Part shown: one piece after another, positions 33,119 to 40,495 of the stretch
Layout of the letters: each line of letters begins with the position of its first letter
How positions within the stretch are numbered: the stretch's first letter is position 1
NCBI RefSeq assembly: GCF_030973515.1
Contig: NZ_JARGZA010000016.1
Coordinates: 21,996-85,995, forward strand
Source: Jannaschia maritima
GTDB lineage: Bacteria; Pseudomonadota; Alphaproteobacteria; Rhodobacterales; Rhodobacteraceae
Direction: 5' to 3'
Length of the DNA: 64,000 nt
The notes under the pieces: model-generated
The model's database searches: none
What the model was told of the DNA's origin: nothing
Seen by the model: only the letters and a program-made list of their open reading frames with translations
Program-made: the position numbers and the translations under genes

Positions 33119-34309
33119 TCACTGGACTGCGGGCGCGGCGTCACCGGACGCGATCCGCGCCGCCGGGGCGGCCGCAGCCCGGTCCGCCATCTGCGCCATG
33201 CGAACCTGCACCAGCATCGAAAGCTCGTCGTAGAGCGTCCAGTCGTCGACGATCCGCCCGTCCTTGTAGTGAAGATGCGTCATGCCCATCACGCGAAGGT
33301 GCTTTCCGGTGGGATCGCCCAGGCTTTCCAGGATGCCGTAGCCCAGATGATGCCCTTCCAGCGTCCAGCGGACCGCGACCTTCGTCCCCCCCTCGACGCA
33401 GGGCTGCGAGCAGACGTGATGGGCGGTGAACCGGGCATCCGGCAACGTCCCGCAAAGGCCCAGCGACTGGTGTATCACGGCGCTTGTGCCCGAAAGCTCC
33501 TTCATCAGGGGGCCGTGCCACTGCGCGTTGGGGGCGTACACGTCGCGGATGCGTCCGAACATCTTGCGGTTCCAGACGTCGTGCATCCAGCCCAGCGTCA
33601 GCCGCTCCAGGTCGTTCGACGCGATCGAAAGGTCGGGTGCGGCGTCGGGCGGGTACTGGCCCAGCGACACCCCCGTCTCCCCGATGTCGACGCCCGTCAG
33701 GCCCTGATCCAGCTTGGCGCGCGCCAGACGGTCGGCATAGGCACGGACGTCCAGGCCCAGTTGCCGGATCATCGCCATCTGGTCCGTGACCAGATATTCA
33801 CGGTAGATCATGTTGCGCAGGATCATGCAGTCCGCGATCGTGCGCGTCGTGAACGGTCGGAACGTCGGCGGTCCGTAATGGCCGTTCTGCGAATGGCGTC
33901 CGGACCCCGTCACCAGATGCGACGTATAGAAGCCGCTCACGTCGTCGCCACCCCAGATCACCTGGGTCGCCTGTCCGCGGCGTTCGGGCAGGGACACGAG
34001 GCGCTGGATCGTGTCGCGGACCACGTCGTCCCGGTTATAGATCGTACCCATGGGCGTGTAGAGAACGCAGTTGTGGGTGTAGTGCGTGTAGATCAGGCCG
34101 ATGTCACGCTCGTCCCAGATCCTGTGGGTGCACCGGACGATGTAGTCCACGATGTCGGCATAGCCGTCGTCGAACCCGTCCATCGGCTGGGTACGGGATC
34201 GGTCGGGGGCCATCACCTCAACGAAATCGTGCGTCTCGACCTGCATCGCCTCGTCCCGTTTCCGCGAGTCGTCGGCGACCGCGTCGCCGATTGCGGGATT
34301 TCCGTCCAT
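33119..34309 (-). CDS. SnoaL-like / nuclear transport factor 2 fold protein, two-domain
   Basis: A 396-residue protein made of two NTF2/SnoaL-like halves: first around residues 25-150 (IVDYIVRCTHRIWDERDIGLIYTHYTHNCVLYTPMG), second around 225-370 (LERLTLGWMHDVWNRKMFGRIRDVYAPNAQWHGP, ending in GMTHLHYKDGRIVDDWTLYDE). Each half has the cone-like fold that holds a small hydrophobic or polar ligand; hydratase, isomerase or cyclase activity is possible. GGAGG stands 6 nt before the ATG at 34309; the ATG at 34315 overlaps that site and is less likely. First gene of the LacI/ABC operon, facing the HisD-like gene. Confidence 0.78.
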   Translation of the reverse strand: MDGNPAIGDAVADDSRKRDEAMQVETHDFVEVMAPDRSRTQPMDGFDDGYADIVDYIVRCTHRIWDERDIGLIYTHYTHNCVLYTPMGTIYNRDDVVRDTIQRLVSLPERRGQATQVIWGGDDVSGFYTSHLVTGSGRHSQNGHYGPPTFRPFTTRTIADCMILRNMIYREYLVTDQMAMIRQLGLDVRAYADRLARAKLDQGLTGVDIGETGVSLGQYPPDAAPDLSIASNDLERLTLGWMHDVWNRKMFGRIRDVYAPNAQWHGPLMKELSGTSAVIHQSLGLCGTLPDARFTAHHVCSQPCVEGGTKVAVRWTLEGHHLGYGILESLGDPTGKHLRVMGMTHLHYKDGRIVDDWTLYDELSMLVQVRMAQMADRAAAAPAARIASGDAAPAVQ

Positions 34310-34392
34310 GTCCATCCTCCGCCGTGGCGTTCCGATGTCGCGCCGTCGCCCGGCCCGCGTTCCGCTCCACGCATGATGCCACGCTACTGTGT

Positions 34393-34408
34393 TTGCATAC
34401 GAATGCAA
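34393..34408. promoter_or_regulatory. LacI-type palindromic operator candidate
   Basis: TTGCATACGAATGCAA: half-sites TTGCATAC and GAATGCAA match as inverted repeats in seven of eight positions around a central CG, the layout of LacI/GalR-family operators. It lies in the 146-bp gap between the divergent SnoaL-like and HisD-like genes, and a LacI-family gene closes the operon on one side. Binding by that protein would let one operator control both directions. Confidence 0.6.
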
Positions 34409-34455
34409 TACATCCTAGCGATCGCGTGGTCGTGGCAGACATGAGGAACACCGGA

Positions 34456-35730
34456 ATGAACGACGGGGTGGGGATAGAATACATCAAGGCACCCGCGCGC
34501 GATGCGGCATTGGACGGACGGACGGTGTCGGAAACGGTGCATGGCATTCTGGCCGCCGTCGCGGCGGAGGGCGATGCGGCGGTCCGGCGCTACGCGGATC
34601 GCTTCGACGGCGGCTGCCCCGATCGCCTGGAGGTGACGATGAACGACAGGCAGGCGGCCGTCGATCGCCTCGACCCCCAGACCCGTGCCGATACGGAGTT
34701 CGCCATCGCGAACGTCCGGGCCTTCGCCGAGGCGCAGCGCGCGACGCTGTCCGATCTCGAGGTGGAGATCCTGCCCGGCGTGCATCTCGGGCACCGGCAC
34801 ATCCCCCTGGCCCGCGTCGGATGCTACGTGCCGGGTGGCCGCTATCCGCTGCTGTCCGCCCCCGTCATGACCGTCGTGCCGGCCAAGGTCGCGGGCGTGG
34901 GCGAGATCGTGGCCTGCCTGCCGCCGAGCGCCCACGAGGCGATGATCGCGGGCTGTCACCTGTCCGGGGCCGACCGCATTTTCCGCATCGGGGGCGCTCA
35001 GGCGGTCGCGGCGATGGCCCATGGCACCCAGACCGTGCCGAAGGTCGACAAGATCGTCGGGCCCGGCAACGCCTTCGTGAACGAGGCGAAGCGGCAGGTC
35101 TTCGGTCCTGTCGGCATCGACCAGCTGGCGGGCCCATCGGAGATCTTCGTTCTGGCCGACGAGACGGGGGATGCGGCGACCATCGCGACCGACCTCCTCG
35201 CGCAGGCCGAGCACGACGTGCGCACGCGCGTCGGGCTCGTGACGACGCACCGCCCCCTGGCCTTGGCCGTGTTGGCGGAAGTGGAGGCGCAGTTGGCGAC
35301 GCTGTCGACGGCGGAGACGGCGGGCCAGGCTTGGCGCGACTTCGGGGAGATCGCGCTCGTCTCCGACGAGGACGCGATGCGACGCTATTCCGACGCGGTG
35401 GCGGCGGAGCACCTGCAGGTCCACACCGCGGACGCCGAAACCTTCGCCCGCACGCTGACGGGCTATGGGTCGCTCTTCGTGGGGGAACTCGCCAGCGTCG
35501 TCTATTCCGACAAGTGCTGCGGCACGAACCATACGCTGCCGACGATGAGAGCGGGCCGGTACACGGGCGGGCTTTGGGTAGGGTCCTACCTCAAGACCGT
35601 GACGCATCAGAGCATGACGCCGGAGGGGGTCCGCGCCGTCGCGCCGCCGGCGGTGCGGCAGAGCCGCAGCGAGGGGCTGGAGGGGCATCGCCGCGCCGCG
35701 CAGTTGCGGCTGGACCGGCTGAACGGCTGA
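34456..35730 (+). CDS. Histidinol dehydrogenase family protein, likely sulfopropanediol/polyol dehydrogenase type
   Basis: A 424-residue NAD-dependent zinc dehydrogenase homologous to HisD. Zinc ligands and catalytic residues are all in place: Gln and His in LLAQAEHDVRTRVG, the Glu-His pair in AAEHLQVHTAD, Asp in VVYSDKCCGTNHTLPT and the C-terminal Glu/His in EGLEGHRRAAQLRL. The SDKCCGTNH variant, instead of GDYASGPNH-like, is typical of paralogues such as 2,3-dihydroxypropanesulfonate dehydrogenase (HpsN) that oxidise primary alcohols. Gene context without other his genes also argues against histidine synthesis. GAGGAA stands 9 nt before this ATG; an in-frame ATG at 34441 is the alternative. 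Confidence 0.85.
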   Translation: MNDGVGIEYIKAPARDAALDGRTVSETVHGILAAVAAEGDAAVRRYADRFDGGCPDRLEVTMNDRQAAVDRLDPQTRADTEFAIANVRAFAEAQRATLSDLEVEILPGVHLGHRHIPLARVGCYVPGGRYPLLSAPVMTVVPAKVAGVGEIVACLPPSAHEAMIAGCHLSGADRIFRIGGAQAVAAMAHGTQTVPKVDKIVGPGNAFVNEAKRQVFGPVGIDQLAGPSEIFVLADETGDAATIATDLLAQAEHDVRTRVGLVTTHRPLALAVLAEVEAQLATLSTAETAGQAWRDFGEIALVSDEDAMRRYSDAVAAEHLQVHTADAETFARTLTGYGSLFVGELASVVYSDKCCGTNHTLPTMRAGRYTGGLWVGSYLKTVTHQSMTPEGVRAVAPPAVRQSRSEGLEGHRRAAQLRLDRLNG

Positions 35731-35736
35731 TCGCGC

Positions 35737-37071
35737 CTACGATCGTCGGACCGCATGACCCGCCGCGGCCTCGTATGCCGCGGCCACCGCGCAGATCGCG
35801 GCCTCGGATCCGGTCCGGCCGGCGATTTGCAACCCGACGGGCAAACCGTCCACCGTCCCGCACGGCACGTTGATCGCCGGCAATCCTGCGACGTTGAACG
35901 GGATCGTGCGCATCGCGGTCCAGCGCGGTCCATCGCGGAAGTCGGCCAGCGGCGGCGCCGGCGTCAGCGTCGTCGGAAGCAGCAGGACGGACACATCCGC
36001 CATCGCCGAGCGCAGGTGGCCCGACAGGGCATCGGCGGTGCGGCGGGCGTCGGCTAGGTCAGTCTCGGTTAGGTCCGAGCCCGATAGGAGATCTTCCCGC
36101 GCTGCCGCGCCGTAGGACCTACCGTTCCGCGCGATGGCGTCGCGGTGGACGGACCACGCCTCCGCCCGCAGGATCGTGGCGCCGGTCGTCTCGAACGGGG
36201 CGTAATCAGGGAGATCGACGATCTCGACCGGGAACCCCAGTGCCGCGAACACGTCCGCCGTCTCGTCGAGCCGCCGCACCAGTTCCGGCGCCGTCCGCGG
36301 GTCGAACGACCACGACCGGCCGTATCCGATCCGGATGCCTTCGAGCGAAGGAACGTGCGGCGGCCGCGCGGCCATGATGTTCGAGGCCACCGCAGCCTCC
36401 GCCACGGTCACACCGATCGCGTCGACGTTGTCCAGACTGGGCGATAGGGGATGCACGCCATCGAGCGGGATCGCCCCACGCCCCGACTTCAGTCCGACCA
36501 CCCCGCAATAGGCCGCGGGCGCCCGGATCGATCCGCCGGTATCCGTTCCGACCGCGACCCGCACCAGGCCTGCCGCCACCGCGGCCGCCGATCCCGACGA
36601 AGACCCACCGGTGATGCGGGTGGGGTCGCGCGGATTGCGCGGTGGAGGCACCGGTCCATCGAAAGTCGGTCCACTCAGGGCGTACTCGTAGGTCGCGAGC
36701 CGCCCGATCGGGATCGCGCCCGCGACACGCAGCCGGGCGACGGCCGTGGCATCGACCCGCGCCGGCCGCGGCGACGCGGCGAACGACCCGCATCCCGTGG
36801 GCCACCCCGCGACGGCGACGACGTCCTTGATGCCGATCGGAATGCCGTGCATCGGCCCACGGTCGTCACCGCGCGAGAGTTCCGCATCCAGAACCGCCGC
36901 CCGTCGCAAGGCCGCGTCGCCATCCACGGACACGAACGCCCCGATCTGCGGATCCCGCACCGCGATCCGATCGAGCGTCGCGCCGATCAGGTCCACGACG
37001 GTCGCCTGACCCCCACGCAACGCCCGTGCGATCTCGGCGATGGTGAGATCGGGCAGTTCGATCATCGTCAT
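35737..37071 (-). CDS. Amidase signature family amidase
   Basis: A 444-residue amidase with an intact Ser-cisSer-Lys triad: Lys82 in [10 protein letters not shown], Ser157 in TGGSSSGS and the nucleophile Ser181 in [12 protein letters not shown]. The spacing of 24 residues between the two serines equals that in the family. It hydrolyses a C-N amide bond of a small molecule or carbamate; the substrate pocket cannot be read. Convergent with the HisD-like gene (6 bp apart) and 87 bp downstream of the rhodanese gene on the same strand. Confidence 0.88.
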   Translation of the reverse strand: MTMIELPDLTIAEIARALRGGQATVVDLIGATLDRIAVRDPQIGAFVSVDGDAALRRAAVLDAELSRGDDRGPMHGIPIGIKDVVAVAGWPTGCGSFAASPRPARVDATAVARLRVAGAIPIGRLATYEYALSGPTFDGPVPPPRNPRDPTRITGGSSSGSAAAVAAGLVRVAVGTDTGGSIRAPAAYCGVVGLKSGRGAIPLDGVHPLSPSLDNVDAIGVTVAEAAVASNIMAARPPHVPSLEGIRIGYGRSWSFDPRTAPELVRRLDETADVFAALGFPVEIVDLPDYAPFETTGATILRAEAWSVHRDAIARNGRSYGAAAREDLLSGSDLTETDLADARRTADALSGHLRSAMADVSVLLLPTTLTPAPPLADFRDGPRWTAMRTIPFNVAGLPAINVPCGTVDGLPVGLQIAGRTGSEAAICAVAAAYEAAAGHAVRRS

Positions 37072-37158
37072 GTCGTGTTCTCATCGCCCCGATCACGGTG
37101 CGTCCTTCCCGCCCGATCGATGCGCGAGCCCTGCGCTATGGGGCACGGAAGCCGCAGG

Positions 37159-37536
37159 TCATCCGGCATCCATCGGGCCGCCAGCGTCCTTCCAATCCCC
37201 GATGCCGCCGATATTCGTGACGTGGGCGAACCCCATCGCCTTCAGGGTCGCGCCAGAGAGCGCCGCCTGGCCACCCTTTCCGCAGACGAGGAAGATCTCC
37301 GCCTCGGGGTCGAGTGCCGGATCGTGGGAGCCGAGATCCTTGTCGGCCGCGAACTCGAGGAAACCGCGCGGGATGCGATGGGCCCCCGCGATGGTCCCGG
37401 TCTGGGCGATGGCAGCGCTGTCGCGAACGTCGATGAACGTTCCGCGCCCCTCCGAATGGATCGCGATGGCCTCCGATGCCGGGATGCGCGGTACGATGGC
37501 GTTCGCCGCGTCGAGATAGTCTTGAGCCGTCTTCAT
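37159..37536 (-). CDS. Rhodanese-like domain protein
   Basis: A 125-residue single rhodanese domain. Visible: TFIDVRDSAAIAQTGTIAGAHRIPRG (first conserved block) and FLVCGKGGQAALSGATLKAMGF with the active-site Cys85, then VTNIGGIGDWKDAGGP. So it should carry sulfane sulfur and transfer it to thiophilic acceptors. GGGAGA precedes the ATG. Its target is unknown; a role in sulfur handling beside the possible sulfonate-type HisD cluster is tempting but unproven. Confidence 0.88.
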   Translation of the reverse strand: MKTAQDYLDAANAIVPRIPASEAIAIHSEGRGTFIDVRDSAAIAQTGTIAGAHRIPRGFLEFAADKDLGSHDPALDPEAEIFLVCGKGGQAALSGATLKAMGFAHVTNIGGIGDWKDAGGPMDAG

Positions 37537-37586
37537 TGCCGTGTCTCCCAAGGACGTGCGTCGTGCTCCGACCGAAGGCGGCCGAT

Positions 37587-37682
37587 CTACAGGAACGCAG
37601 ACACCCATGTATACGCGATCGTCGCGACGACGAGCATGATCGACATGTTTGACGGCGCTGCGGTCGGCGCACGGACCGTCAT
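37587..37682 (-). CDS. Possible 31-residue single-span membrane peptide
   Basis: Short frame MTVRAPTAAPSNMSIMLVVATIAYTWVSAFL: a polar N-terminus followed by one clear hydrophobic helix to the end. AGGG stands about 5 nt before the ATG. It fills part of the gap between the rhodanese and AraC genes on the same strand. May be chance; no homologue known to me. Confidence 0.3.
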   Translation of the reverse strand: MTVRAPTAAPSNMSIMLVVATIAYTWVSAFL

Positions 37683-37799
37683 GGCACCCTGGGCCAGCCC
37701 CCCTTTCGCACCCCCGAACCCATTCCGGATGGTGCGAGCCGATGGTGCTGCGCATTTCGATCGGTCCGCCCGGCGATACGGCGGCACGACGGTTCACCT

Positions 37800-38708
37800 T
37801 CATTCCGCCGAGCTTCGGGCATGGCGTCGTGGTGTCGTTCCCATCGTCCGGCGGAAGGCCACCGAGAACGCACTCTCGGAGGCATAACCCAGATCGGCCG
37901 CGATTCCGGCGATCGGGTCGCCGGTCCGGCGGAGGCGTTCCGCCGCCAGCAGCATGCGCCAGTCCGTCAAGTACGCGATCGGCGTCTGCCCCGTCACCCT
38001 CCTGAACCGGACGGTGAGCGATGTGCGCGACAGTCCGGCCCGTCGGGCCAGGTCCTCCACGGTCCACGCATGTCCGGGATCGGCATGCATGGCGGCGACC
38101 GCGCGGACGATCTGCGGATCGGACAGGGCCGCGAGCCATCCGCCCGTCATGAGGTGGCCGGAGTCGAGATATCGTCGCATCGCCTGGACGAGGAGGAAGT
38201 GGGACAGATGCTCGATCGACAGCGCGGTCCCTGGGCGCGGCTCCCGAAGTTCCGCCGCGATGTGATCGAGCGCCCAGGCGACGGCCGCGCTTTCCGCACC
38301 CGGCGTCACGATCAGGACCGGCGGGAGGGGCGCCAGCAGGACCTCCGCCGTCTTGCCCCCGAGCAGGAACCGGCTTCCGGTCATGTAGAACTCTCCGCCA
38401 TCGCCGTGGACGACGGTTCCGCCATGCGGGACCGGGGCATAGATCGTTTCCGCGGCCATCCCGTTTCGTTGGCCGGACGACGAGATCAGGAACGGCCTGC
38501 CATGGGGCAGGATGAAGCACGTGCCGGCTTCGAGCCGCGTCGGACGTCCGCCGTCGACCGAAAGCCAGCAGCCACCCCTCACGATCGCGTTGCATTTCAT
38601 GCCGGCATGCCGCTCGAAACGGATCGCCCAGTCGCCGGACGCATCCAGGCCGGCGGCCATGCATCCATGAGGACGCAGCAAGGCGATGATGTTCGACAGG
38701 GGATCCAT
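37800..38708 (-). CDS. AraC family transcriptional regulator with cupin N-terminus
   Basis: A 302-residue regulator. The first ~180 residues form a cupin-type sensing domain (CNAIVRGGCWLSVDGGRPTRLEAGTCFILPHGRPF). The C-terminus has two helix-turn-helix units: WTVEDLARRAGLSRTSLTVRFRRVTGQTPIAYLTDWRM and DPIAGIAADLGYASESAFSVAFRRTMGTTPRRHA. Divergent from the NmrA-like reductase gene, a layout very common for AraC regulators that control short-chain or quinone/aldehyde reductases, so this gene is its most likely target. Confidence 0.9.
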   Translation of the reverse strand: MDPLSNIIALLRPHGCMAAGLDASGDWAIRFERHAGMKCNAIVRGGCWLSVDGGRPTRLEAGTCFILPHGRPFLISSSGQRNGMAAETIYAPVPHGGTVVHGDGGEFYMTGSRFLLGGKTAEVLLAPLPPVLIVTPGAESAAVAWALDHIAAELREPRPGTALSIEHLSHFLLVQAMRRYLDSGHLMTGGWLAALSDPQIVRAVAAMHADPGHAWTVEDLARRAGLSRTSLTVRFRRVTGQTPIAYLTDWRMLLAAERLRRTGDPIAGIAADLGYASESAFSVAFRRTMGTTPRRHARSSAE

Positions 38709-39139
38709 CGTCGTACGCTCGCGCTAGAAAACCGTCCTCTCGGACATAACACGTTCCCGATGACGGGGTATCCGCGTGCCGATACCGAAAGGATCCGGAT
38801 GCCCATCGCGAAGCACGGCTGTGACGTCTGGATGCCTTCGCGGATGGCGACCCCAGACGCCGGGGCGTCGAACGGATCACGCCCACCCCGAGGGACGTTG
38901 GACGGCCCGATGACATGGTGGCGGTCCCGTCCGGACAGGATCTCGTGGGTCCTCCCCGGGCGGGCCCTTCCGACGCATGCGTCGGGTCTGTTCCCCCGGG
39001 ACGATCGAGGGCGGGCCGACCGCAATCATCGGAGATCCGCCGATCCGGCGATGCCATGACACGTTCTAATGTGCGGCGCCCGGACGACCGGTCGCCGCGA
39101 ATGGCCCGGCCGGGCGCAGTAAGAACAGGAGTTTTTCCC
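38709..39139. promoter_or_regulatory. 431-bp divergent regulatory region AraC / NmrA-like, with 16-bp palindrome
   Basis: No convincing gene. It holds a perfect 16-bp palindrome, CCGACGCATGCGTCGG, at 38970-38985, about 155 bp before the NmrA-like start, and AGGAG at 39127-39131 as ribosome-binding site of that gene. The region is long for a simple divergent promoter. Confidence 0.45.
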
Positions 39140-40033
39140 ATGATCCTCGTCACCACGCCCACGGGCGACATCGGCACCCGCGTCCTGAAGGGGTTGCTCG
39201 AAGGCGGCGAACCGATCCGCGTCGTCCTGCGCGATCCTTCGAACCTCGACAGCGATGTGCGCGGCCAGATCGACGTCGTGCAGGGATCTCATGCCGACGC
39301 GACCGTCATCGGCCCCGCGCTCGACGGGATCGATGCGGTCTTCTGGCTTCCGCCGGGCCCACCCACCGCCGAGAGCTCCGAAGCGGCATATGTCGATTTC
39401 TCCCGCGCCTTCCGCGATGCGTTGCGGACGTCCTCCGTCAGTCATGTCGTCGGCGTCTCGGCGCTCGGGCGCGGTTGGGGGATGCCGGCCGGGCACGCGA
39501 CCGCGAGCATCGCGATGGACGACATGATCGGGGCGACCGGCGTCGCCTATCGTGCGCTGGCCTGCGCTTCGCTGATGGACAACGTCGCGCGCCAGGCGGA
39601 GCCGATCCGCGAGGCGGGCCTCTTCTTCCAGCCCAGCCCAGGCCATTTGAAACTGCCGCACGTGGCGAAGGCGGACGTCGCCGCGAGGGCCGTGGACCTC
39701 CTGCGGGACCGCTCCTGGACGGGGGTCGAGGACGTGCCGCTTCTGGGTCCGGAGGAGCTGACCTTCGACGAGATGGCCGCGATCGTCACGGACGTCGTCG
39801 GCCGGGAGGTCCGGTTCCGGGAGATCGCGATGGCGGATTTCGCCGACATGATGCGCGGGATGGGCGCGACGGAGGGCATGGTGAAGGGCTATGTCGAGAT
39901 GCTGACCGCGAAGAACGAAGGGATGGATCTGGCCTTCGTGCCACCGGACCGGCGCGATACGCCCACGACATTCCGGGAATGGTGCCACCGGGAACTGGTC
40001 GCGGCCCTTTCCGGTGGAGATGCCCGATCATAG
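39140..40033 (+). CDS. NmrA-like NAD(P)-binding protein / atypical SDR
   Basis: A 297-residue Rossmann-fold protein. The dinucleotide loop is degenerate at the start (MILVTTPTGDIGTRVLKGLLEGGEPIRVVLRD, TGDIG in place of TGATG). Later parts (DGIDAVFWLPPGPPT, HVVGVSALGRGWG, HVAKADVAARAVDLLRD, EELTFDEMAAIVTDVVGREVRF) match the NmrA/NAD(P)H-quinone-reductase-like group of atypical SDRs. No Tyr-x3-Lys active site is seen, as usual for NmrA-type sensors; it may sense redox state or reduce quinones. AGGAG is 8 nt before the ATG. Confidence 0.85.
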   Translation: MILVTTPTGDIGTRVLKGLLEGGEPIRVVLRDPSNLDSDVRGQIDVVQGSHADATVIGPALDGIDAVFWLPPGPPTAESSEAAYVDFSRAFRDALRTSSVSHVVGVSALGRGWGMPAGHATASIAMDDMIGATGVAYRALACASLMDNVARQAEPIREAGLFFQPSPGHLKLPHVAKADVAARAVDLLRDRSWTGVEDVPLLGPEELTFDEMAAIVTDVVGREVRFREIAMADFADMMRGMGATEGMVKGYVEMLTAKNEGMDLAFVPPDRRDTPTTFREWCHRELVAALSGGDARS

Positions 40034-40495
40034 GACCGTCGCCGGTATCCGGGTAACGACCTTCGGCCCCGATGTGCCGCCGACGCCCCCCGGCGTCGCC
40101 GCCTAGGCCGATCCCGGGGATCCATCGTCACGAACGAACGCTTCGCCGATGCATGACCCTCCCTGGCGAAGCGTGGGGGAGCCGTCCTTCGATACATGCG
40201 CGGCCCCATGGCCTTTGGGTTGGGCGCGCGTCCAGAGCTGGCCGCGATGACCCAAAGGACGATCGCACATCCTCCGTGACCACAGCTGCGTTCGTGCAGC
40301 GGATCGCCCTGGGGCATGAACGGTTTGCGGAGCGGACGGCATCCTCCCCAGGTCCCGCACGCGTCGGGCGATGCAGCGAAGGCTGCCGCCTCCGCACCCG
40401 GGCGCTCGACGGCATCGTGGGCCGCCATCCGTCGAGGAACGTCGATCACCACGTCCGAAGCTCCATCCGTGGTGAAGCTCCGGACGCGGAACGGG
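40034..40495. other. 462-bp convergent intergenic region with tandem inverted repeats
   Basis: No supported gene on either strand. Two inverted repeats stand close together: CGCTTCGCC (40139-40147) with GGCGAAGCG (40165-40173), and CCTTTGGGT (40212-40220) with ACCCAAAGG (40250-40258). A third hairpin next to infB is listed separately. The size is large for a convergent gap; a decayed gene is possible but no frame can be rebuilt by eye. Confidence 0.45.
40454..40484 (-). terminator. Terminator-like hairpin after infB
   Basis: On the minus strand UCCGGAGCUUCA (40484-40473), a 7-nt loop and UGGAGCUUCGGA (40465-40454) pair over 12 positions with two G-U pairs. It begins 11 nt after the infB stop. 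No U tract follows. Confidence 0.55.

Noticed and set aside
34456..35730. Annotation as hisD of histidine biosynthesis
   Set aside because: The motif SDKCCGTNH and the context (importer, SnoaL-like protein, LacI) fit catabolic paralogues better than the biosynthetic enzyme.
40212..40258. CCTTTGGGT/ACCCAAAGG as ends of an insertion sequence
   Set aside because: The arms enclose only 29 bp and no transposase frame or target duplication is seen; a hairpin is the simpler reading.
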